This document shows, one piece after another, positions 56,004 through 64,000 of a DNA stretch of 64,000 nucleotides. The position numbers and the translations under genes were made by a program. The notes below the pieces were generated by a model. The model was not told the origin of the DNA, did not search any database, and worked only from the letters and a program-made list of their open reading frames with translations. The first letter of the stretch is position 1; each line of letters starts with the position of its first letter. The stretch is from Yoonia sp. BS5-3 (GTDB taxonomy: Bacteria; Pseudomonadota; Alphaproteobacteria; Rhodobacterales; Rhodobacteraceae), in the NCBI RefSeq assembly GCF_038069655.2, contig NZ_CP150951.2, positions 1,178,001 through 1,242,000 of the forward strand. Reading direction: 5' to 3'.

Positions 56004-56561
56004 ATGTCTGAGAAAGAAGAAGAACTGCAATCGCTTGATGAACTCGCTGCAGAAGCGGATGAGCCTGGTTTTGATCAAGCCGAAGCGACGTTCGACGAGA
56101 TCGAGGCGCTCCGGGCCGAACGCGACGATTTCCGTGATAAATTTATGCGTGCGCTGGCCGATAGCGAAAATATGCGCAAACGGGCTGATCGTGATCGACG
56201 CGAGGCGGAAAATTACGGCGGCTCCAAACTGGCGCGGGATCTTTTGCCAGTTTACGACAATATGAAACGCGCCCTCGCCTCTTCCCAGGAAGGCGAAGAA
56301 AAAGTACCCGATGCGTTGCTTGAAGGGATCGAGCTGACCATGCGTGAGCTGATCAATGTATTCAAAAAGCACGGGATTGAACCAATCGAACCTGAAGTCG
56401 GTGACAGGTTTGATCCGCAAAAGCACGAAGCCATGTTTGAGGCACCTCTACCCGACACAAAGGCCGGAGATATCATCCAGGTATCCACGACAGGCTTTAT
56501 GCTACATGATCGGCTGCTGCGCCCTGCGCAGGTCGGCGTATCATCAATGCCGGCTTCATGA
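56004..56561 (+). CDS. grpE: Nucleotide exchange factor GrpE
   Basis: The DnaK nucleotide exchange factor, 185 residues. An acidic, coiled-coil N-terminal half (EIEALRAERDDFRDKFMRAL) leads into the four-helix/beta region with LLPVYDNMKRAL and the C-terminal VGDRFDPQKHEAMFEAP. AGGA is 7 bases before the ATG. The stop overlaps the TPM gene start (ATGA). Confidence 0.96.
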   Translation: MSEKEEELQSLDELAAEADEPGFDQAEATFDEIEALRAERDDFRDKFMRALADSENMRKRADRDRREAENYGGSKLARDLLPVYDNMKRALASSQEGEEKVPDALLEGIELTMRELINVFKKHGIEPIEPEVGDRFDPQKHEAMFEAPLPDTKAGDIIQVSTTGFMLHDRLLRPAQVGVSSMPAS

Positions 56562-57049
56562 TAAACTCTCTGAAAGCAGGGGCTTTGCTCCTGCTTTTAT
56601 CTTTGGGTACGGCTTTTGCGCAGTCCTACCCCGCTGACGTCGATCATTACATCAACGACTACGCGAACCTTCTGAATGATACAGAAGAAGACAGTCTGCG
56701 GGCTACATTGGACGAACTTTATCAAGAAACCGATATCGAGTTTACGGTTTTGACAATCCCACGGATGTCGCAATACGGCCATGACGGCAGCATCGAAACC
56801 TTTGCCACCGGGTTATTTAACACCTGGGGTATTGGTGACGCAGACCGAAATGATGGTTTGCTATTGCTGGTATCACGTTTTGATCGCGAACTCCGGATCG
56901 AGGTTGGTGCAGGCTACGGTGATCAGCTCAACGGTGCCATGCAGTACGTTATCGATAAGAAAATTGTCCCTCATTTTCGTGTAGATGACTATCCCGCAGG
57001 TATTGAAGCTGGCGTCACCGAAATCATCTACGAAGTCACCGGCCGCTAA
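56558..57049 (+). CDS. TPM-domain secreted protein, truncated by an in-frame stop
   Basis: A signal peptide (INSKL-type start, hydrophobic core LLLLLSLGTAFA, cleavage before QSYPADV) is followed by a TPM domain (about 25-160) with VNDYANLL-like VDHYINDYANLLNDTEE, FNTWGIGDADRNDGLLLL and RIEVGAGYG. Relatives of the YgcG type normally continue with a membrane helix and a Gly/Ser-rich tail. Here the frame stops at TAA 57047-57049, but the same frame stays open afterwards and encodes just that tail, so this appears to be the first part of a longer gene. It is coupled to grpE by an ATGA overlap. Confidence 0.85.
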   Translation: MINSLKAGALLLLLSLGTAFAQSYPADVDHYINDYANLLNDTEEDSLRATLDELYQETDIEFTVLTIPRMSQYGHDGSIETFATGLFNTWGIGDADRNDGLLLLVSRFDRELRIEVGAGYGDQLNGAMQYVIDKKIVPHFRVDDYPAGIEAGVTEIIYEVTGR

Positions 57050-57613
57050 CCGGGCGAATATGACAGCTCTTGGCTTGTTCGGACATGGAATGGTCTGAAA
57101 CGGGTCTTTGTCGGCCTTGGTTGGTGGTTGCTGGCCCCGGTTTTTGCCGCTTTTCCGTTTGTCGTCCGGCTTGTCCGGCGTATTCAACGCAACAGACCGC
57201 GCATCTGTCCAAATGATCGCAGCAAGATGCGTCGCCATCTAGAAGAATCCGAAGATGACGGCCTGTCCCCTGGTCAGCTGATGGAAGAGCAGCTGGAAAG
57301 CGTTGACTACGATGTTTGGTATTGTGACCACTGCGATCATATCACAATCGAGGCTTACCGCAGCTGGCTCTCTCGCTATGGTGCGTGTCGCGAATGCAAA
57401 TTTCGAACGGTTTCTGGCAATAGCCACACCATCCGCGTGGCAACCTATTCTTCAAGCGGTTTGCGCCGGACAGACTACAGTTGCCATCATTGCAGTGCGC
57501 AATATTCGGTGACCCGTACGATTCCGCGAAAGACAAAAAGCTCATCATCGAGCTCAGGCAGCCGTCGCGGCGGTGGACGATCCAGTGGCGGTGGCGCTAG
57601 TGGGCGTTGGTGA
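57050..57613 (+). pseudogene. Downstream part of the TPM gene: membrane helix, zinc-like Cys motifs and Gly/Ser tail
   Basis: In the same frame as the TPM ORF, 188 codons are open from 57050 to the stop at 57613. They encode PGEYDSSWLVRTWNG, a membrane helix (FVGLGWWLLAPVFAAFPFVV), three CxxC pairs (CDHC, CREC, CHHC) plus a further Cys in CPNDR, and a tail ending SSGGGASGRW. The tail and its end are typical of full-length TPM proteins. No in-frame ATG and no good ribosome site is found; a TTG at 57128 is the only start available. So this is probably the separated 3' half of one gene, by a nonsense change, or a read-through product, or a sequencing error. Confidence 0.75.
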
Positions 57614-57657
57614 GCCGTTAGATTCCAGCAGATTCGTTTGGACAGAACATCAGAGTT

Positions 57658-57683
57658 TGTCCCGCCAAGATGATGGCGGGACA
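57658..57683. terminator. Stem-loop between convergent TPM and TonB-receptor genes
   Basis: A perfect 10-base stem, TGTCCCGCCA (57658-57667) with TGGCGGGACA (57674-57683), and a 6-base loop. T-tracts on either side are poor, so termination efficiency is uncertain, but it sits between convergent genes as expected. Confidence 0.6.
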
Positions 57684-57693
57684 GTGTGACGAC

Positions 57694-59625
57694 TTAGAAT
57701 TCGTAAGTCACACGTACACCGAATGACCGGCCGGGCTCATATAGCGGGATCAGGTCGTCAGAATCGACAAATTCTTGACCGTAGGTCGCGTGATCAGCGT
57801 ATTGGGCATCAAACAGGTTGGCCACCTCGCCGCGCACTGTAAGACCTGTCAATTGGCGTGGCTTGTATTCAGCAAACGCATTAACGACTTCGTATTGTGG
57901 CAACGGTGATGCATCCGAACCAAAGTTGTACAGATCCGTCCGCTCAAGTGCGATTTGTGCATCGCCCCCTACTGTAACGCCGATGGCGTCAAAAGTATGG
58001 CCAACCTCAAGCACAATTTGTTCGCCGACTGGCGTTGTCAAATAGCGACCGGAATAACTATCCGCCTGGACGCCGTTAATTTCGCTGTTAATGTTTGCAT
58101 AGCCGAATTTAACGAAACCTTGCGCCCATTTGTACTGAGCGCCCATCTCAAAACCTACTGATTCAAGATCGGATGTCGTCTCTGGGGTGCCTTGTGGGGT
58201 ACGTGCATTCTCAATCACAGTACGAAAGACTTTGGCATCTAGTTCTAAAGCGCCAAGATGGGTAGCGGCACCGATGTAGATGTTTTCAGAGCGCGCGACT
58301 TCGATTTCATCCGGATAAACCCAACCAGTGTCCATGATAAAGCTCTCAGCCAACGCGATACCACCCCAGCCATGGGATACACCCGCGCTTAACGTGATTG
58401 TATCTGTGACATCCACGTCAGCGGCGACGTTAGAAGATGCGCCAACATTTTCATAAGATGTCCCATCGAGTCCCTCAAAACGCTGTGCGTCGATCCGAGC
58501 ACCGGTCGATACCCGCGCACGGTCTGCCAGATCGAAACGACCTTGGGCGAAGAGACCAATGTTTTGCGCTAACTCTTCGGCAAAGAAGCCACCACCGCCA
58601 ACTTCTTCGATGTTGACAGAGTCGCTGTAGAAGTCGGCACCGACGACAATCGTACCGCTGTCGATAGTGAACTCATTTTGCGCCTTACCAGTAACGCTTT
58701 CACTGGTGCCGCCAAATGTACCGAATGCACTTTCTCCGGTTTCCAATTCGGTTGTGTTATATGCAAGCTGAAGGAATGGTGCCCACAGATTGGTTGTATT
58801 GCCTCCGGTATAGGAAAGGACCAAGTTCTGCCGGGTTAGACCATAAAGCCGTGTGCTGGTTGCTCCAATCGTTCCCGCAAAGTCAGCTTGGAACGGCCGT
58901 TGTGCTGCATCTTCGACACGTTCATAGGACAGCTCAATTCTGCTGCCATCGGTGCCATTATAAGCAACCTTAGCCAGTCCACTTTCCAGTGACGTGCTGG
59001 AACCAAGGATCGTATCGCCATTCCCATCTTCCTGGACGTCACCATCGGCGACATTACCGAACACCAGATATTCAAAATTGCCATTCCGACCATACAGGGC
59101 AAGGTTTGCTGAAGCAGTCTCACCATTGCTTTCAAACCCGGTTGAGAAACGGCCGCCAAATGTTCGGCCTGGTTCCAAAAGATCATCAACGTCTTTGGTT
59201 TCAAATGCTATTGCACCGGCCAAGGCGGCCGGTCCAGCGTCTGCTGGTGCGACACCGGGATCGACCCGAACGGCTTTCAACAGTGTCGGATCAATATAGG
59301 TTGTGGCAGAATGGTGGAAAATCCGATTGTTCTGCCTAGCCCCATCAATGGTGACGTTCAGGTTATTTTCCTCAACACCCTGCACGTAGATTTTCTGTGA
59401 AACAGGAAGCGAGCTCCCAACTGAGATCGCAGCTTCGGTGCTAAATACATCTTGCAGATCGGTTGGATCGGTCCGTGTGAGATCTTCGTTGTCGATCCCG
59501 ATTGTTGTTGTGGCGTCGGACCCAAGATAGATCGTCCCCAGAACAAATGGTTCGGTGGCCTGCGCATGGGCCATACCAGCGGTGAAGGTTGCCACGACAC
59601 TGGCAACAAAGGCGTTCGTTTTCAT
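57694..59625 (-). CDS. TonB-dependent outer-membrane receptor
   Basis: A 643-residue outer-membrane active transporter. A signal peptide (ending GMAHA) is followed by a plug domain (about 30-165) with IYVQGVEENNLNVTIDGARQ and AGPAALAGAIAFETKDVDDL, then a 22-stranded barrel ending in the C-terminal Phe of VRVTYEF. The plug resembles that of heme/hemoglobin receptors, but the FRAP and NPNL motifs of heme receptors are not recognisable at the equivalent position (GGIALAESF and following). The substrate is therefore open: heme, a metal complex or another ligand. No TonB, ABC transporter or regulator is next to it. The 196 bases upstream contain no motif I can assign. Confidence 0.9.
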   Translation of the reverse strand: MKTNAFVASVVATFTAGMAHAQATEPFVLGTIYLGSDATTTIGIDNEDLTRTDPTDLQDVFSTEAAISVGSSLPVSQKIYVQGVEENNLNVTIDGARQNNRIFHHSATTYIDPTLLKAVRVDPGVAPADAGPAALAGAIAFETKDVDDLLEPGRTFGGRFSTGFESNGETASANLALYGRNGNFEYLVFGNVADGDVQEDGNGDTILGSSTSLESGLAKVAYNGTDGSRIELSYERVEDAAQRPFQADFAGTIGATSTRLYGLTRQNLVLSYTGGNTTNLWAPFLQLAYNTTELETGESAFGTFGGTSESVTGKAQNEFTIDSGTIVVGADFYSDSVNIEEVGGGGFFAEELAQNIGLFAQGRFDLADRARVSTGARIDAQRFEGLDGTSYENVGASSNVAADVDVTDTITLSAGVSHGWGGIALAESFIMDTGWVYPDEIEVARSENIYIGAATHLGALELDAKVFRTVIENARTPQGTPETTSDLESVGFEMGAQYKWAQGFVKFGYANINSEINGVQADSYSGRYLTTPVGEQIVLEVGHTFDAIGVTVGGDAQIALERTDLYNFGSDASPLPQYEVVNAFAEYKPRQLTGLTVRGEVANLFDAQYADHATYGQEFVDSDDLIPLYEPGRSFGVRVTYEF

Positions 59626-59821
59626 TGCTATCCCCTAATTCGAAGTAGTGGGTAGCTAGTGAAACGATGGCTGCCTGGACTATCGGGCCTATTTCACCGG
59701 CTTTCAGGGATGGCAAGTCGCAGAGATCGGAAAAGCATCCTCACCGGTATTTATGTAAGTAGTGTTGCCCAAAATCCGCGTGGGTTGATTAGCCTTGAAC
59801 AAAATACGGTAACCGCCGAAT

Positions 59822-62449
59822 TTACAGTAAATCCCGTAGTTCATAAACAAGGGCAAGTGCCTCTTTTGGGGTCAACTCATCGGGCAAGACATCCTTCAAT
59901 TTGTCTTCGACAGCAGAGCTTGGTTCTGGTGTCGTAACAGGTGCCGGCGTGGCTGCAAACAAAGGTAGATCATCAATGATCGCCTTACTGCTGGAACCGC
60001 CCTCTCTTTCGCCTTTTTCTAACGCGTCCAAAACGACCTTGGCCCGTTCCACAACAACAGGCGGCAGACCCGCCAACCGGGCGACTTGCACACCATAGCT
60101 TCGGTCTGCCGTTCCGCGTTTCACCTCGTGTAGAAAGATCACATCGCCTTCCCATTCCTTTACAGAAACGGTGGCGTTTTCCACGCCATCCAGCTTTGCT
60201 GATAGGGCAGACATTTCGTGGTAATGGGTGGCAAAGAGTGCGCGGCAGCGGTTCACATCATGTAAATGCTCTAGTGTGGCCCAGGCGATCGAAAGCCCAT
60301 CATAGGTGGCCGTCCCCCGCCCAATTTCATCCAGGATCACCAAGGCGCGATCGTTGGCTTGATTCAGGATCGCCGCCGTTTCCACCATTTCGACCATGAA
60401 CGTGGAACGGCCCCGTGCGAGGTCATCCGACGCACCGACGCGGCTGAAAATTTGACTGACGATACCAATATGCGCTTCATTCGCCGGAACAAAACTACCC
60501 ATCTGTGCGAGCACGGCAAGCAAGGCGTTTTGGCGCAAAAAGGTCGATTTACCGGCCATGTTTGGGCCGGTTAGTAACCAAATAGATGCATCGGTCAGCC
60601 CGCAATCATTGGCAACAAATGGGGCACCGTCTTTTTGCAACGCGGCCTCGACAACTGGATGCCGCCCGCCCGTGATCTCAAAGGCGCGGCTGTCATCTAC
60701 TTTCGGGCGGACCCAGTTTTCAGCGACGGCCAGATGGGAAAGTGCGGCAGCCAGGTCGATCTCGGCCAATGCCCGGGCCAATGCTCCCAAAGGACCGGCC
60801 TGCGCAATAATTGCCTCTGTTATGCTAGAATAGAGTCGCTTTTCGATCTCAAGAGCCCGCCCACCAGCATTCAATATCCGTGTTTCAATCTCGGATAGCT
60901 CTACGGTCGTAAACCGCACCTGATTGGCAGTCGTCTGGCGATGAATGAAGGTTTCACTTAAGGGCGCTGCCATCATTTTTTCCGCGTGGGTTGCGGTGGT
61001 TTCAATGAAATAGCCCAGCACGTTGTTGTGCTTGATCTTCAGCGACTGGACGCCGGACAGCTCTGCATATTGGGCCTGCATATTGGCGATCACAGACCGG
61101 CCCTCATCCCGCAGGGTCCGCACTTCATCTAGTTCTTCGTCGTAACCAGGGGCGATAAAGCCGCCGTCTCTGGCCAGTAGCGGCGGTTCAGCGATCAAAG
61201 CCTGATCGAGTAGATCTAGAAGCCGATCATGTCCGGTCAAATCCTTGGCGGCAGTCGACAGCAGGTTTGGCATTGCATCGGGCAGCGCCTCAGCCAATGA
61301 AATCGCCTGACCCAGCGTATTGCGCACTGCTGCCATATCGCGCGGCCCCCCACGATCCAGTGCGAGGCGGGACAACGCGCGATCCAAATCGTACACGCCG
61401 CGTAAATGGTCCTGGATATCGGCCGTCAATCGACTCTGTTCCACCAGAAAAGCAACAGAATCCTGCCGACCTGAAATGACAGACAATGTACAAGATGGCG
61501 AGGATAACCTACGCTCCAACAGACGCGCACCACCTGCCGTGACGGTGCGGTCGATGCAATGCAGCAGCGATCCTTGACGTCCACCACCGATGGCCTGCGT
61601 TAATTCCAGCGATTTTCGGGTGGCAGCGTCGATCTGCATGCCAGCCGATTGCCCTTCAAGAACGGGTGGTCGCAAAAGCGGCAAGTTTCCTTTTTGGGTG
61701 ATCTCTAGATATTCCACCACGGCGGACATTGCGGCGATTTCTGGTCGGCCAAATTTGCCAAATGCATCGAGCGAACCGATTTTGTAGAGATTGCAAAGGC
61801 GCTTTTCGCCAGCAGAACTGTCAAATGCGGCGGCTCCCAAAGTGGTCATTGTGGCGCCGGAATCAGATACTAACCCGGCCCAATCAGCCTCTGATCCATC
61901 GACAACAATCAGCTCTTTTGGGGTCAATCGGGCCAATTCAGGGCCTAGCATGGTCCCGGGGCACGTCATGACGTGAAACGCACCGGTTGAAATATCGACC
62001 CAAGCTAACGCACCCTGATCGCGCACGACATGATAAGCCGCCAGGAAATTATGCCGGCGCGCGTCCAACAGTGAATCCTCGGTCAAAGTGCCGGGGGTGA
62101 CCAGGCGGACAACTTCGCGTTTCACAACGGCCTTATATCCGCGTTTCTTCGCTTCGGCTGGGCTTTCCATCTGTTCGCAAACAGCAACGCGAAAGCCCTT
62201 ACGGATAAGCGTCAGAAAATACCCCTCAGCCGCATGATGCGGGACGCCGCACATTGGAATTTCATTGCCCTCATGCTTGCCGCGCTTTGTCAGCGCGATA
62301 TCCAACGCTTCGGCAGCTGCGACGGCATCGTCAAAGAACATCTCGTAGAAATCGCCCATACGATAAAACAGCAGCGCATCCGGGTGCGCTGCTTTGATTT
62401 CAAGATATTGTGCCATCATGGGCGTGACATTGGATTTAGCGGTACTCAT
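59822..62449 (-). CDS. mutS: DNA mismatch repair protein MutS
   Basis: Mismatch recognition ATPase, 875 residues. The mismatch-reading Phe-x-Glu motif is in RMGDFYEMFFDDA near the N-terminus. Walker A is GPNMAGKST (about 626-634), Walker B is LVILDEIGRGTATYDGLS, and FATHYHEMSAL follows. The C-terminal helix-turn-helix and tail are present. Divergent from maeB across 125 bases. Confidence 0.97.
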   Translation of the reverse strand: MSTAKSNVTPMMAQYLEIKAAHPDALLFYRMGDFYEMFFDDAVAAAEALDIALTKRGKHEGNEIPMCGVPHHAAEGYFLTLIRKGFRVAVCEQMESPAEAKKRGYKAVVKREVVRLVTPGTLTEDSLLDARRHNFLAAYHVVRDQGALAWVDISTGAFHVMTCPGTMLGPELARLTPKELIVVDGSEADWAGLVSDSGATMTTLGAAAFDSSAGEKRLCNLYKIGSLDAFGKFGRPEIAAMSAVVEYLEITQKGNLPLLRPPVLEGQSAGMQIDAATRKSLELTQAIGGGRQGSLLHCIDRTVTAGGARLLERRLSSPSCTLSVISGRQDSVAFLVEQSRLTADIQDHLRGVYDLDRALSRLALDRGGPRDMAAVRNTLGQAISLAEALPDAMPNLLSTAAKDLTGHDRLLDLLDQALIAEPPLLARDGGFIAPGYDEELDEVRTLRDEGRSVIANMQAQYAELSGVQSLKIKHNNVLGYFIETTATHAEKMMAAPLSETFIHRQTTANQVRFTTVELSEIETRILNAGGRALEIEKRLYSSITEAIIAQAGPLGALARALAEIDLAAALSHLAVAENWVRPKVDDSRAFEITGGRHPVVEAALQKDGAPFVANDCGLTDASIWLLTGPNMAGKSTFLRQNALLAVLAQMGSFVPANEAHIGIVSQIFSRVGASDDLARGRSTFMVEMVETAAILNQANDRALVILDEIGRGTATYDGLSIAWATLEHLHDVNRCRALFATHYHEMSALSAKLDGVENATVSVKEWEGDVIFLHEVKRGTADRSYGVQVARLAGLPPVVVERAKVVLDALEKGEREGGSSSKAIIDDLPLFAATPAPVTTPEPSSAVEDKLKDVLPDELTPKEALALVYELRDLL

Positions 62450-62574
62450 GCATCCCCCCGGATCATCAGTGGCACATTAACAGGCCATGAAAGACGCGAC
62501 ACCCCGAAATGAATACGTTGCGAGCGGTACACCGAAACCGTTATGTCTGGGGTCGCAACCTTGGGGGGACACGA

Positions 62575-64000
62575 TGCCGAAGACGAAACTGACGCGTGAA
62601 GACGCACTGCAATTCCATATGCACCCTGCCCCGGGCAAATGGGAAATCCAAGCGACAGTTCCGATGACAACCCAGCGCGATTTGTCATTGGCCTATTCCC
62701 CAGGCGTCGCCATCCCGTGCGAGGAAATCGCCGCCGACCCTGCAACGGCTTATGATTACACCAACAAGGGAAATCTGGTCGCCGTGATCTCAAACGGGAC
62801 GGCGGTTTTGGGGCTTGGCAATCTTGGCGCGCTCGGCGGTAAGCCGGTAATGGAAGGAAAATCCGTCCTTTTTAAGCGTTTTGCGGATGTAAATTCGATT
62901 GATATCGAACTGGACACCGAAGACCCCGAAGAGTTCATCAAAGCGGTCCGTCTTATGGGCCCAACCTTTGGGGGGATTAACCTCGAAGATATCAAAGCGC
63001 CGGAATGTTTCATCATTGAACAAACCTTGAAAGAGCAGATGGACATCCCCGTGTTTCACGATGACCAGCACGGGACGGCGGTGATCTGTGCGGCGGGTCT
63101 GCTGAACGCGCTACACTTGTCGGGTAAGAAAATCGAAGACGTCAAAATCGTGCTCAACGGCGCCGGTGCGGCGGGGATTGCGTGTCTTGAACTGCTCAAG
63201 GCGATGGGCGCCAAGCATGACAATTGCATCATGTGCGACACGAAGGGCGTCATCTACCAAGGTCGAACCGAAGGGATGAACCAATGGAAATCGGCCCATG
63301 CGGCAAACACCAAGGCGCGTAGTCTCGATGACGCAATCAAAGGGTGCGATGTCTTTCTAGGGGTCAGTGCAAAGGGGGCGGTGACTCAGGAAATGGTGTC
63401 TAACATGGCCCAAAACCCTGTTATTTTTGCCATGGCGAACCCCGATCCGGAAATCACGCCCGAGGATGCACATGCCGTCCGCGAAGACGCGATCGTGGCC
63501 ACAGGGCGCAGCGACTACCCCAATCAGGTCAACAACGTGCTGGGCTTCCCCTACTTGTTCCGGGGTGCGCTCGACATCCATGCACGCGCCATCAATGACG
63601 AAATGAAAATCGCCTGCGCCGAAGCTTTGGCCGCCCTCGCCCGCGAAGACGTGCCGGATGAGGTCGCAATGGCCTACGGCAAAAAACTGAGCTTCGGGCG
63701 CGATTACATTATTCCCACGCCTTTCGATCCTCGGCTTATCCACCGGATCCCGACAGCAGTTGCACAGGCGGGAATGAAAACTGGTGTCGCGCGGCGGCCC
63801 ATTGTCGATATCGAAGCGTATGAGGCGAACCTCAAATCGCGGATGGATCCGACGCAATCGATCCTGCGCAGTTTGAATGCACGGGCGCGGGCCAACCAGT
63901 CGAAACTCGTCTTCGCAGAAGGGGATGATCCGCGCGTCTTGCGGGCTGCTGTGCTTTATCAACGCTCAGGCATGGGTAAGGCGTTGATTGTCGGACGTGA
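62575..64000 (+). CDS. maeB: NADP-dependent malic enzyme MaeB (3' partial)
   Basis: Oxidative decarboxylation of malate to pyruvate. The ATG at 62575 is preceded by GGGGGGA; the reading frame stays open to the right edge (about 475 codons seen). The malic domain includes YDYTNKGNLVAVISNGTAVL and FHDDQHGTAVICAAGLLNAL, and the NAD(P) fold GAGAAGIACLELL. After residue 425 the phosphotransacetylase-like domain begins (KLVFAEGDDPRVLRAAVL), so it is a hybrid MaeB of about 750 residues. This domain is usually not catalytic and may serve regulation. Confidence 0.94.

Noticed and set aside
59626..59821. Possible cobalamin riboswitch before the TonB-dependent receptor
   Set aside because: Looked for the B12-box and related conserved stretches on the minus strand; only short chance matches were found.
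63050..63066. parS-like TGTTTCACGATGACCA in maeB
   Set aside because: Half-site only; within the conserved FHDDQHGT codons, so explained by protein sequence.
63736..63745. DnaA-box-like TTATCCACC in maeB
   Set aside because: One mismatch, inside coding sequence, with no cluster around it.

Overview
The window looks like a chromosomal segment of an alphaproteobacterium of the order Rhodobacterales (Roseobacter-type). The reasons are the RegB/RegA redox pair, a bacteriophytochrome with an HWE-type kinase, the AddAB recombination proteins in place of RecBCD, the tsaE-amgK-murU-addB-addA and secB/dnaQ-coaE-aroE-maf gene orders, and the hemJ-rho-mnmE-mnmG-rsmG-parA-parB block that normally lies beside the replication origin in this class. 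No tRNA, rRNA, insertion sequence, phage or CRISPR was found. The genus cannot be fixed from the sequence alone.

Layout. 1-6.6 kb: a signalling island with a CheB-CheR-PAS-histidine kinase hybrid (5' end outside the window), a single-domain response regulator, a convergent bacteriophytochrome kinase with its own receiver domain, and a divergent second response regulator. 6.6-21.6 kb: a type II secretion system split into two divergent arms. gspE-F-G-H-I-J-K-O-D lies on the minus strand. On the plus strand a secreted DUF1800 protein and a Tat-exported DUF1501 protein come before gspL-, gspM- and gspN/C-like genes. 21.6-25.4 kb: regA and regB, divergent and without senC between them, then a membrane PAS protein. 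25.4-38.5 kb: tsaE, amgK and murU (cell-wall sugar recycling), addB-addA, trxA, hslV, a membrane protein, hslU and an MFS transporter. 38.5-44.6 kb: smr, mltA and a Tim44-like gene on the minus strand, fxsA and secB on the plus strand, then dnaQ-coaE-aroE-maf on the minus strand.

44.6-45.0 kb is a gene-free AT-rich gap with a perfect DnaA box beside the maf start. It is the best candidate for the chromosomal origin (oriC). Nearly all adjacent genes point away from it on both sides. To its right are hemJ, rho, mnmE, mnmG, rsmG, parA and parB. Two perfect copies of the parS centromere site occur there, one at the mnmG translation start and one inside rsmG. So the origin candidate, the centromere sites and the partition proteins lie within about 8 kb.

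52.3-64 kb: rph-rdgB-hemW on the minus strand, hrcA-grpE on the plus strand, a TPM-domain gene interrupted by one in-frame stop codon, a TonB-dependent receptor, mutS, and the start of maeB running off the right edge.

The least ordinary parts are the T2SS with its embedded DUF1800-DUF1501 pair and a secretin ending in a SPOR domain, the oriC/parS layout, and the broken TPM gene. All assignments were read by eye from sequence and translated motifs; no database search was run.
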